From: Capitulum mitella
Lineage: Eukaryota; Arthropoda; Thecostraca; Pollicipedomorpha; Pollicipedidae
DNA: 64,000 nt
Assembly: GCA_030062745.1 (NCBI GenBank)
Contig: CP099848.1
Span: forward strand, 21,377,081 to 21,441,080
Direction of reading: 5' to 3'
In this document: piece after piece, positions 34,801 through 46,800 of the stretch
Position numbering within the stretch: position 1 is the first letter of the stretch
Layout of the letters: each line of letters starts with the position of its first letter
Position numbers and translations under genes: made by a program
The notes under the pieces: generated by a model
Databases searched by the model: none
What the model was told of the DNA's origin: nothing
Seen by the model: the letters and a program-made list of their open reading frames with translations, nothing else

Positions 34801-37800
34801 ACGCGTTGCCACGTGACCTATTTAAAGCCCCAGGCGATCGTGTTCAGTTTGGCGTTGGCTGACGTCAGCGATGATGAAAAGGCAGTCATGGCTTTAAAGT
34901 CATTGTCGATGCCGGTGTCAGAGGATTTTGAGGATGTTGCGCCGTTCGTCGACTCTTACACATACTTGTCGGCTCTGATAGGTAAGTCCTCTTGGCTGAT
35001 ATTCCAGCTACTTCACATGGATGCTAGCCAGTAGCTGAGCAGCCAGTCGACGAATGGAAAGCCGACGATGATTGTCATATCGAGTTTGTGCAGATTGCAA
35101 AAGTCCCAAATATTGCGGCAGAGAGAGGTGTGACAAATGATCAGGAACTTCGTAAGCGTGGTAACCGATGACGAGGACAACCGCAGTGGTTTCTGCATGA
35201 AGTGGAGGCCCACTGGCAGAAGATCTGGACCTCTGATAAACGTGCACGGGGCACACTTTGATGGGTGAGGTGCTGGATTCGACCGCGTGAAGAGGCCGTG
35301 TGTGCAATAACATGGCCATGGGTGATATAAATGGTCGACCTGTACAATGAAGGCCGTGAGGTATCTACAGCAAAATGTACTCAGGATGATTATTTCATGA
35401 CATGCTGAGGTAATGTGAAGGTCTGTTTGACACATCTATTTTAATTTACGGGGTACGACATTCGCTTTTTTCTCTTTATCGAGGTCAAACAGGGATTCGA
35501 AAGGTCAAACAGAGGTCAGATGAGGTCATATCACGTTTAGGTACACGCCTCTGAGCCACTCCGGTCATGAGCATTCGTTTGATATCCATCTTAACGCAGC
35601 TTGAAACATTTTCATTTCTAAGCATTGCTCCCCCCCCCCAATCTTATCCCCGTCTCCTGAATAAATGACACACCAGCTAGATTTTGTAGTCGGAAACATG
35701 GAATCCTCATGGTAGGAGAGGTCTGTGAGTGTTCATTGGATGCCTCCTAGTCGATGTAAATGTTCATTTTGTACCACCTTCCTGGCCCTCAGAACAGAAA
35801 TGGCCTAAAACTCCCTATGTTTACGCTCTTTGCGCACCCCCAATCAGGCATAAATTTCGATAAAAATGACTCCGCTGAACTCGCCTTGAATCGAAGAACC
35901 AGACTTATCCTGACCAGCTACACTTTTCCCAAAAAGTGTTGTTCTGAGACACCCTAATAGAGCACTCCCGGTTCTGCATGCAGTGGCAGCACCCGTGGAG
36001 CAGGGATAATGATGTTTAATAGGACTTTCAGTTGCAGTTGTGCTTTTATGTGTACTCTAAGCTGTTGACTTCTGTATGTGGTTCCTGCTACTTGTCATGG
36101 CTTAATTGTGCGTCCCGTGGAAAATTTTACAATTAGATCATGTAGGCATTACAACCTTTTCGTTGAACAGAATGGGCCGTCTGTTCTCCCACGTCTGCTG
36201 GTACCACCCACCGCCCGGATAGAATCAAATATGACCACTCCGAGCTCCCAGACTGTCGGCGTAATTATAGTTAATAATAACCAGCTTCGTAATGTAGTCT
36301 GTCTATGAAATTTGAAGCCAAACTCTGGGACTAAGGAAGGGTGTTACATAATTCTCATCATGGCGAAATTCCGGGAGATCACTTGTAATAAAATATGAGG
36401 CCCATATTAGTCTTTGCGATATAATCCCTTATGATATCTTGGAACTAGCTTCAGTCGACATGATGAGAACTGTTACGTAACTGTAATCAAGAGTCAAGCC
36501 TTTTATTATGAACTTTGTTGTGTGATGATTATTGTGGTCCATGGTCGAAGCCCCCCAGCTGCTGTCGGCTGCTGCCGCTGATAGCTCCTTGTGTACGCTC
36601 CAGCTCCAGAAGGCGCGGCAGGAACGGCAGGAGGCCATCGAGGAGCGCCAGAGGATCCAGGAGGAGACTGCCGACGTCCAGGAGACGCTGGAGATGGCGG
36701 CGCTCGACAAGGAGATGGCCGACGAGAAGGTACGGCCGCGTGAGGACGGCCTGTTTCGCGTGACGGCGTCCTTACCAGAGCGGACACCCTGTGTAGTGGA
36801 GGAGTCAGCACGGCACTGGTAGCGGTGGACGAGGCGCATTGGCGGCAGACGTTGAAGTGGTGGGCTGTTGGCTTGTGAAATCGTTGCCAGTTTCAGCGAG
36901 GCCCGTTGTCAGTGACGCTCTGCCTCCCCAGGCGTCGTTGCCTGCGGTCCCGTTTCCATGCGCTCAGAGTGCCGTGGTGTTCTTGGTCGGGAAGTCTGCT
37001 GCGCTGACTGGCATGGCAGTTCAAGCTGTTCGGGGCCAGCCCGGTTCACTGTCGCCGTGCCCGTGACGGTATCGCATGCAGCGAACATCTGCCTTGCTGC
37101 AGGATAACCTCTCCGGTGTGCGCCACTGCGGTGAGGGCGGCAGCATGCGCCGCCTGTCGCGCCACCACAGTCACCACCTGTGACGCCGCTGTGTCGGCTC
37201 CTGACGCGGCTGTGTGGCTCCGTGACGACGCCATGTCGGTCCGTGACGCCGGTGTGACGGTTGGCCGGCAGGCGGAGACGCTACAGCTGGAGCTGGACCA
37301 GGCGACCGAGCGGATCGAGGAGCTGCGTCTGGATCTGCAGATCCTGCAGGAGGAGGTGCAGCAGCGTGGCGACACCGGCCAGGCCACGGCCACCTCCTTC
37401 CAGCTGAAGCAGCTCACGCAGCAGAACGAACGGCTCAAGGAGACGCTCATCAAGTGGGTGGCCGCCGCCGGTGCCGGGGAGAGGGCCGAGTTCGCTGTTG
37501 GGTGGTCATCGAAATGACGTGGTGTGTGCATGAATACTGTTCATGCAGCCGGTTAGACTGCTGGGTCGTGATCCTTCCCAGGAGCGTAGTTGGTTGGGTG
37601 CGTGTATTGACTTAGCTTTCCACAAGTGTGTCAATGATTCAGTAATGTATGGCCTTATATTGGCTTATTACATTGATGTTTTGAACCTGCGTATCATCTG
37701 TGCTTTGGTCGGCCGTTGACCGGGCTGAGTGTGTTCCCCATGCTGTGGTCTGGGTCTCTTCCCCTCGCTCCCGTCTGGGTCTGTTTCCCGTGCCCTGGTG

Positions 37801-40800
37801 TGGGTCTGTTCCCCGTGCTTTGGTGTTGATCTGTTTCCCGTGCTCTGATGTTGCTCGGTTCCCCGTGCTCTGGTGTTGGTCTGTTCCCCGTGTTCTGGTG
37901 TTGGTCTGTTCCCCGCCCAGTGGTGTTGGTGTGTTCCCCGTGCTTTGGTGTGGGTCTGTTCCCCATGCCCTGGTGTGGGTCTGTTCCCCGTATTCTGGTG
38001 TTGGTCTCTTCCTCGGGTCGGCCGCTGACCGGTTTCGGCCGCAGGATGCGGGACGTGGCGGCGCACGACAAGCACGAGCTGCAGCGCACCCAGAAGGAAA
38101 TGGAGAAGCTGCGGGCGGACATGGCCGAGCTGGTGGCGGGAGAGGGACAAGTTCCGCGGCCGGGCCGAGGAGCTGGAGGCCAGCATCGCCGACCTGCAGG
38201 AACAGGTGCGACGGCCGACGCCGGCCGGCCGCTCTCAGAGCGACAGAATCTAAACTCGCCCAAATGAAGGGACGGCTCTTGTTGTGTTCGCCTGAGTTAG
38301 CGCCTTTTGCGGAGCAGTCCACGTTCTTGTCCACAGCAAGCAAAGTTTCCTTCTGTATTAGGTTGTTGCTTTTGTTCAGTATCGTCCGTGCCGGTCCAAC
38401 TGCTGTCGGCCGTTATATTCAGTGAGCGCCTCCGGCGGCTTTTTGGGCCGCCTCCTGTCCGCCTGAGCGCCGCGCAGAGCTGACCGGGGCCGGTGTGCGC
38501 CAGGTGGACGCCGCGCTGGGCGCCGAGGAGATGGTGGAGCAGCTGGCGCAGCGCAACCTGGCGCAGGAGGACCGCATCCAGGAGCTGGTCGAGACGGTCG
38601 AGACGCTCGAGGCGCTGCACGACGCCAACGAGGAGATCGCGGAGAACTTCCGCGAGGTGGAGCTCGAGCTGAAGCAGGAGCTGGACATGCAGGCGGCCCG
38701 GCTGAGGCAGGTGGGTGCCGGCGGCGGAGCTGGCCCGGGCCCGGGCCGGAGTCCTGCGGGGAGGGGGCTGGACGGAGCGGCGTGGTGGGGGTTCGTCGAA
38801 CGGTTGTAAACCGCACTGGTCGGAATAAATAGGTTTAGGATTCGCTACCCGACACTTTGGTAAAGGGAGGGGCTGTGTTTTGGTCGTGGGCGTTCGTGCG
38901 AGCTCTCCCATGACCAGGAAGACGACCGCTGTAGACTGCACGCCGCCAGCCTGCTTCGACTTGGCACCACGTAGTGTATTACAGACCGTGGCCCGTGACC
39001 CTGGGACTGATCCTAACTTACCTGTCCAACTTCAGACGGACTCCTCCATCTTTTGGTTCACGCGGACTCCGTGCGTCTCTTGTTTAGGATGGTTGCGTGA
39101 CGATAGCTAGTAGCTTCCCAGTACCAGATTCCGGGCGTGCTTCATGACTCACTTCTCCACGCGCCAGTCGTCCGGCAGCACGCACGACTCTGCCTGCCCT
39201 CGTCAGTCGATGTCTGCGTCGGCGACGTTTACTTCTGCCTGGCAGGCTCCACTTGCGACATGTGCCGCCGACCTGGGCTGACCCACGTGACCTGGGCTGA
39301 CTGTGACCTGAGCTGGCTTGTGTGACCTGAGCTGACTTGTGGGACCCGAGATGACCGGTGTGACCTGACGTGACCCGTGTGACCTGACCTGGCCCATGTC
39401 GTCTGCAGACGGAGCGCAGTCTGGAGGCGGCGCACGAGGTTATCGCGGACCACGCCAGCACCATCAGCAAGTTCCGCGAGCTGGTGCAGCGGCTGCAGGA
39501 CCAGAACACGGAGCTGCGGGCTCAGCTGGAGCGCGAGACCAACAAGCCGGTGGGCGTGCCCGCCGAGAAGATCGACTTCAAGGTGGGTACGGCCGGCCGC
39601 CGCACGGGACAGCATTGATCTGAGACTTTACAGCGCCATTTGACGACCATTGAGAATGGTTGGGAGCATGGGGTGGGGAAGTAGCTGTGACAAAGATGGG
39701 TTTGCTGAATGAGCTTTGATCGCAAATTTATGATTTTCGTGGTTTTCGAAATTATTGAAGAAGTGCAGAGGCTTGCTGGGTTTTGTGATTTGTGGCAAGC
39801 TTGTGTAGGCTGTTACTGAAGTGTCATCAAAGCATGGAAAGTATACGAAACACTCGCACTGCTGACGTTAAATGTCATCTGAATAACTGTCTGTTTCGAT
39901 CCCGCTGTTCACTACCGTATCTCCTGCCGTAGAAAATGTTTGCGGAAACAAAGGCTCACGCCAAAGCCATCGAAATGGACCTCAGGAAAATTGAGGTCCA
40001 GCAGTCTAACCGGCATGTGGAGCTGCTGGCTAAATTCCTGCCGGACACCTTCCTGGCTCGTGGAGGTGAGTGCGGCCAAGAAGCGATTCAAGAATGACTG
40101 CGTTCCTGTGCATTATGGCGGAATATACGTGGTTAGATGTTTGACAATACGTCGTGCAGTAGAGGGAATGTGCATATGTGGTGTTTCCTCGTACGTGTTT
40201 TATCTTCCTATGTGTTTTACTCATGTACGTTTTTTTCATGCGATGTATCGAGACCTTCGTCGTGTGTAGATTCATTGTAGATCCCCCTGAGACTTAATAC
40301 ACTGTGCCTACAACGTTGATTGCTGTAAGCAGTGTCCCGCAATTTGCATTTTTTGTAAGCCACGACCGAATTTCAGTGTCCCGCCGAGACCGTCTCCCTG
40401 GTACTCCTGCACTGTCCTGGTGCCTGTGCTGTGGCAGTCCCTCCATGTTGTCTCTGTTGTGGCGAGTCATCCATCCTGTTGTCTCTGTTGTCACCAGTTG
40501 TCCGTCTCGTGACCTCCGCTGTTGCGAGTTACCGGTCCTGTTTTGTCTCCTGATGCGGGTTATACGTGCCGTTGTCTCGGTATTGTGAGATGTCCGTCCT
40601 GTTGTCTGGGCTGATGCGGGCTATCTGTCCCGTTGTGTCGGTATTGTGAGATATCCGTGCTGTTGTGTCGGCTGATGCGGGCTATCTGTCCCGTTGTGTC
40701 GGTATTGTGAGATATCCGTGCTGTTGTCTGGGCTGATGCGGGCTATTTGTCCCGTTGTGCCGGTATTGTGAGATATCCGTGCTGTTGTGTCGGCTGATGC

Positions 40801-43800
40801 GGGCTGTCTGTCCCGTTGTGTCGATATTGTGAGATATCCGTACTGTTGTCTCGGCTGATGCGGGCTATTTGTCCCGTTGTCTCGGTATTGTGAGATATCC
40901 GTGCTGTTGTGTCGGCTGATGCGGGCTATCTGTCCCGTTGTCTCGGTATTGTGAGATATCCGTGCTGTTGTCTCGGCTGATGCGGGGTATCCGCCCACTC
41001 GTCTCCGTTGCTGCCCTATGGCGGTCCCGTTGTCCCGGCCGCTGCGGTGACGCCGCCGGGCGCCTCCGTCAGGCGACCATGACGCGGTGCTGGTGTTGCT
41101 GCTGGTGCCGCGGCTCTCCGCCAAGGCCGAGATCCTGCTGGCCCAGCTGCGCGACAAGTACCCGCCGCCGGCCGCCGTCGACAAGATGGCCGTCCTGAAG
41201 ACGCACGCCGTCGAGCAGTTCTGCTTCGGTTCGCGCGTGGTGCATCTGTTGCTGGCTCTGCAGGTGCGCCGGCGGCTGGGACAGGGGAACTGGGAGGTCG
41301 GGGCGGCGGGACGTCAGCGAAAATGGCGTTCGGTGCGATTTGGTTACCCGATGTGAGCAGCGGTTGGTGGCGCCAAATTTCAGGACGGAAGACGACTTGG
41401 AAGAGAAGGGATGGATATTATTTGTCATATAAGGGTAAAGCTAAAGCTGCGTTTGTATGCTAAAAGAAATGTGAGCTCTCTTCAGAGATATCTTGCTTAC
41501 GAAATGTTAGAGCCGATAGAATGGAACACCTGAGGTCTTTTTGTCTGAACCTTATTTAAATATCCCTGTGACGTAGATGGCAACATTTAGTTCCGTTTTA
41601 TACAGTCGCCTACATATGGAAGCACCAGTGTTGTTTTTTTGTAGCCCGATGCCAGCACTCAGCCTGTCTTCCCCGAAATCCCGGCTCCTGACAGTGTCCC
41701 TGATGCTCGGCAGACGAGCCTGGACCAGTATCGTCACGCGTTGGACACGGTGGACGTGGACACCCTGCTGAAAATGGGCACCCTGTACCCGGAGATGGCC
41801 GCCCAGGAGAAGGGACTCGACTTCTACATCGAACTGCTCCGTCAGGACCAGGTGATTGATAGCAAATTGACACCGCATTGCAGATGTATGATGCACAGTA
41901 TCTGATGTCGAACAGAGAACAGGAAACAAACAGAACAGAGAACACAACGCCAGAACAAAGGCGAGAACAGGGGCTCTTAGGGCCTCGCGTTGTTCGCGGC
42001 TGACTGCTGGTGTGCTTTGTTGGCGAAAATATTCTGCGTTTGCTGATGGCTGTTATTTCATCATAACATCCATTTAGCGTCAAAAAGTCTCTTAGGCCTC
42101 TGTTTTGCAGAATTCCCACTCCGCTGGCCTATTTACAGATCCGTACACTTAGCATAGGGACAGTTAAGTACGCAGTGCATAGTACGTTGGTATGTATGTA
42201 TGCATGCATGGTATGCCAGGCTCACAATGAGGCTGAATAACCGTAACTGTTGGCCGCATTTTTACCCAGAGGCCCCAGCTGTTTGCCGTTTTGTCCGCCG
42301 GTGACGTGCTGCGTTCTCTGCCGACACAGCTGGGCGAGAATGTCAGCCTGGAAAACCTGGAGCGCGTGGTGAACTACTTCACGGCGCTGTACCCCACCCA
42401 GCTGTCTGCGGCGCCCACCGACCACTACAGCCATCTGTTGGCCGCCGCCAAAACTATGAGTTCGGCCTGCATCTCCATCCACGCTGAGTCCGAGCGGCTG
42501 AAGGTGAGGCTCTGAGTGATGACCGTCCGACCGTTGTGACTGTTTGGTCGCTCAGACCATGTGGCAGTTCCAGCTGTTGACTTGATTTGATTGGCCAGCT
42601 CAGATCGAATTGGCCATTCAGACTGACCATGCGGGCCATTCGACGAGTGGTACCATTTGGACTGTTTGATCTCCATACCATTGACCATTCTGACCGTCGA
42701 CCCGTCGGACCGTTTGACCGTCCTTCCTGTCTGACTGTTCTGACTGCTTGACCCGGACTGCATGACTTGGAGTAACTGACCGTTGTGGTCGTCTTGGCGT
42801 TTTGACCGTGATCGCCTGGCCGTTCTGACCATTTGAACGCTCTGGCCGCCCTGACCGGCCGTCTGACGACCGCTCCGTGTGCGGCAGGTGATCTCGCAGG
42901 AGGGCGAGGCGCACACCCTGTTCGGCTGGCTGGCGGCCACCGCCGACGCCTGCGGCCAGCTGGCGAAGCGCGTCCGCCGCCGTCTGCCGCAGGACGGCTC
43001 GGCCGAGCGGATCAACTACCCGGCCGAGGTAGGACCCCGCGTCGGCGGCCGGCGGGCGGGGTCACCCGGCCCGGCCACCCACCGCTGCAGAGGGAGGGCG
43101 CCGGAGGACAGAGCGTCGCAGAGTGCGGGAGAGTTGTCTGGCGTGAGGCGTTGAGGATGATGGTGTGGTGTTTGTCAGCTTGCGAAGGCTGCAGGGATGA
43201 CTGGTTTGGGCACGCGACGGAGTCTTTCCTGCAGTCTGGCGCAGTGTACCCGAGTTCTGAGAGAAGTCGGAGTCCGCGTGACGCTGGACCGGGAGCAGTC
43301 GGTTCCGTGTCAGAGAGACGCAGCAGAGTCAGAGTCAGAGAGCCGCAGCAGGTGCTCTGGGTGGAACAATGGCGGCAGCGTTTGTCTGTCTCACCGTGAC
43401 CACCGTCCGGTGTCCGTCCGCTCGGCCGGTCTGGTCTGGTCCGGTATCTGCTCGGTCCGGTGTGGTCCGGCCCAGTGTCTGCCCGGTCTCGTCCGGTACT
43501 GTCGTCCGTTTCGATTCCGGCCGTCTGTCCGATCCGATCCGGTGCAGTCCGTCCGGTCGTCTTGTCCGGTCCGGTCCATCAGTCCAGTTGTCCGATCCAG
43601 TGTGGTCCGGTCCGGTCCGGTCCGTCAGTCCGGTTGTCCGATCCAGTGTGGTCCGGTCCGGTCCATCAGTCCGGTTGTCCGATCCAGTGTGGTCCGGTCC
43701 GGCCCGGTCCGGTGTCCGTCCGGTTCGGTGAGGTCTGGTCTGGTCCGGTGAGCTGTGACCGGTCTGTTGTGCCGCAGGTCGGGGACGACATAGCCGAGGT

Positions 43801-46800
43801 GCTGCGCCACCTGTACCGGGTCAGCTGCGTGGCCCGGGATGTGGGCCGCGCCTGCACCCCGCTGCTGGCCGCCCTGCCAGGTGGGCTGCCGTCTGGGCCA
43901 GCGGCCAGTGGCCCGGCTGAACCCGCACCGCCTGGTCGGACGGGCTAGGCGGCTGTGTTTACCCGAGGTCGTCTCAGATTTGGCTGCGTGTCTTGTCCCC
44001 ATTTGCCTAGATTTCGTCTGGTCTTCTCGTGTGGTTTGCAGTTTGCACTGTTTGATGAAACGCCACATGCATTGTGCGGCCCCCAGCACAAGTGTAGTTG
44101 AAAATGTGTGTTATTTCTGACTGCGTTGATGCGTTGCTCTGCTTTCCCGCATCGGTTTGTTTGAGGCCTAGCTCCAGTCGAATGGCGGCAATTCCTCAAA
44201 CGTAACCGATGGTGTTAGGACTGCAGCGCCCAGTGGCCATTCAGGTGAACGAATTACGTAAGCATCCAACAACCGCAGCATCCACCATGACGCTGCCGCC
44301 CCCGCCCTGTCCCTGTAATCGGAGGCCGGACGGGACGGCGTCCTGCGCTGGCCGAGGGCACGGCTCCGCCGTCCCCTCCAGCGCTGCTCGTCTGACCCGC
44401 CCCGCCGCCGCCAGACGTGGAGGCCGGCCTGCCGTCGACGCCGACGATGGAGGCGGTGGCGCGCTGCGTCGACCTGGTGTACGGAGCGGACGACAACGGC
44501 GCCGAGTCGCTGCGCAGCTCGCTGTCGGCCGTCAGCGAGCGGCTCGGCCGGCTGGCCGACGCCCTGGAGAAGGGAGAGTACGACTTCGACGGCTCGGTGC
44601 CGGAGCAGGTGAGGACGGCGGCGCCCGGGAGGCCGCGTCCAGGCCTGACGGGGGCGGGCCTGGCCGCTGCGTCAGATGGACGCTGTCCCAGCGTCGGAGA
44701 GGAATGTCGTTCAGGGCGGTCCGACTGCGCGCGCTGATCGGTGCGTTTCTGACTCGAGATTAGTCGCTGCGTGAAACATTACACGTGAGTGTAATAGGTT
44801 TGATGTTATAATGGCCCAAGTATTTTTATAGCATCAAAGGCGGTATGGTGACGTATGTTCCGAAATAACCTTGTTGTGAACAGTTGAATAAAAATGTCAT
44901 GACGGATCACCCCGTGATGCTGAACTCCCCGGAGGCGCTCGTACGCGAATCCTGTGCGATGCGAGTAACTGCCGGTCTGGTGCGCAGCCGACGCCGCCGG
45001 TGCAGCTGCGCATGCACGCCGTCAAGGCCGAGATGCTCGAGGGCAGCGGGATGAAGGCCAGGCTGAAGAACCGTGAGGAGGAGATCAAGGAGTTGAAGCG
45101 GGCGCTCAAAATCAAGGCCGAGGAGCTGAGCGAGGCCAACGTGCGGCGCGAGATCTCCGAGAAGAAACTCTCTGGCTCCGCCAAGGACGCCGACCTCACC
45201 ATCGAGAAGTTGCAGGTGAGGCGGCCGGCCCGGCTTGTCCGGGGACGGCGCCGCCCGGTTTAACGCGGTTGCACGTAGTTGCGTCGGCTGGTTTACGACT
45301 TGTCCGCCAGGCGTCGCTAGCGTCGCCGCCGCTGACGCCCTTCTCGCCCCCCGCAGCGCAAGCTGGACGACACGACGATGCTGCTGCGCCGGAAGGAGCG
45401 CGAGATGGAGGAGACGCTGAACCACCTGCAGACCGACCTGGAGCTGCTGGAGTCTGAGCGATCCGAGCTCAAGGAGAAGCTGAAGCTCATCAACAAGAAG
45501 GCGCTGATCGAGGGCTTGTGCCGCCAGCCGACTGGCTGTGAGTTTCACCCGCGGCACCAGCGTTGCCGTAGACCTCTGAGAAAGTCGGGATCAACGACGG
45601 GGCTCGTTGGCTTCGTGGGGTGTGAGGTAGATTGGTTCATGGGCGTAGATTGATTTATGTCGATGGGCTCGTCCTGTCCCCACCCACGCCCTTGTCGGAG
45701 ACTCGTTCATCGCGCGTTTCGATTTGCTGCCTGTGACGTGGTGCTCAGTTATCCATTCAAAGCATCGCTGTCCCTGTCAGGGGTGTCCCTTGTCACACTG
45801 ACGAGAACGGTCCAGAAGTTAACAGGAACTAACTTACCACGTTACTACTATTCGCGCCGTGTTCTCGCGCGTCACTGAGGCCCGGCTGGGCGGCGTCCGT
45901 GGCCGTGTGAGCAGCGCCGATGACCCCGCGCCGTGCCGCCGGCAGCGTCCCCGTCGTCGCCGGGCGGTCCCGCGTCGCTGCCGCCGGCGGCCGTGCGCGA
46001 CTCGCCGATGCTGCTGCAGGAGATCGCCGCCCTGCAGCAGGCGCTGCAGCGACAGCGCACCGAGATCTGCGCCCTGAGCAGCGCCGAGGCGTGCCGCCGA
46101 CTCGACAACATGGCGCCGCTCAAGGTACGGGACGGGCAGAGCGTCGCAGGAGACTGGCGGAGGGGGGTGGCTGTCAGTGGGAGTGGGCCGTGATTCTGCT
46201 GTGGCCCCTGGTCAGGGAGTTGGGCCGATTTGTGAGCCCTGGGGTACACCCTGGAAAGCGTTGGATATGTCTGCTTGTGTGCTCTGCCGCGTATGTTCTG
46301 CGCACCTGATGAAAGAAGCAAGGTTTCGCAAACGAAACATCTCATTTATCCTCAAGGAACGAAGTTCACTCAGATTTCGACTTCTGTGGCAGTGTTACTA
46401 TTTTCTTGAGTAGTTCTCACACGGGAAATTGTTTGTGGGAAACCCTGTGCGTTTTTGCCGAGTTTGTCACCTGCTTCTTACTAAGCATCGGTTTTTGTTT
46501 GGATTGACGTCTGTCGACGTGAGCGGGACGTCAGCGTGAGCCCTTCCAGACAGTTCTGTGTGGAACAAATTAGCATTGACTGATTTTGACAGCTGCGAAA
46601 AATGTAGATCGTGCATTGTGTTGGTTAGTAGCAGTTGTACTTTCGCACGCACTGGTCTTCTGTTGCGTCTTTCCGACTAAAATACAGTAGTCTGACAGCC
46701 GGTGTTGGACGATGTTGGAGGAGAAGGCTACGAAATCTGCTAGGCTATTTTGAGTAGCTTTTCGTGTCGCGTCCCTGGTTGTACTGAATCATTAAGTCCG

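Larger units (their letters stand above)
33504..35959. mobile_element. Fold-back element with two inverted gene fragments (DCTN1 intron 5)
   Basis: About 2.46 kb, flanked by the direct repeat GAGCACT (33497-33503 and 35960-35966), a 7- or 8-bp target duplication. The two halves are inverse repeats of each other, perhaps 85-90% alike by eye, meeting at a loop near 34640-34717 that itself holds the hairpin CATGTGGGTAC/GCACCCACATG. The ends resemble TAGGGTGTCTCAGAAC. An 8-bp duplication would fit a hAT-type element. Each half carries the same protein-coding fragment facing outward. No complete transposase. Confidence 0.8.

Noticed and set aside
37700..38425. 241-codon plus-strand ORF across DCTN1 intron 7 and exon 8
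   Set aside because: It comes from a 25-bp minisatellite that happens to lack stops, plus the frameshifted part of exon 8. Splice signals place the real exon at 38045.
40550..40990. Regular 61-bp repeats that could be mistaken for a CRISPR array
   Set aside because: No unique spacers between repeats and no cas genes; the whole unit repeats, in a eukaryotic intron.
40621..41184. 187-codon minus-strand repeat protein
   Set aside because: Translation of the 61-bp intronic minisatellite; not conserved coding.
46305..46340. CTGATGA … GAAAC words resembling a hammerhead ribozyme core, as found in Penelope-like elements
   Set aside because: The sequence between them folds only as a small GTTT/AAAC hairpin not adjacent to CTGATGA, and I could not find matching stems I and III with a cleavage site. 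A covariance search for hammerhead models would settle it.
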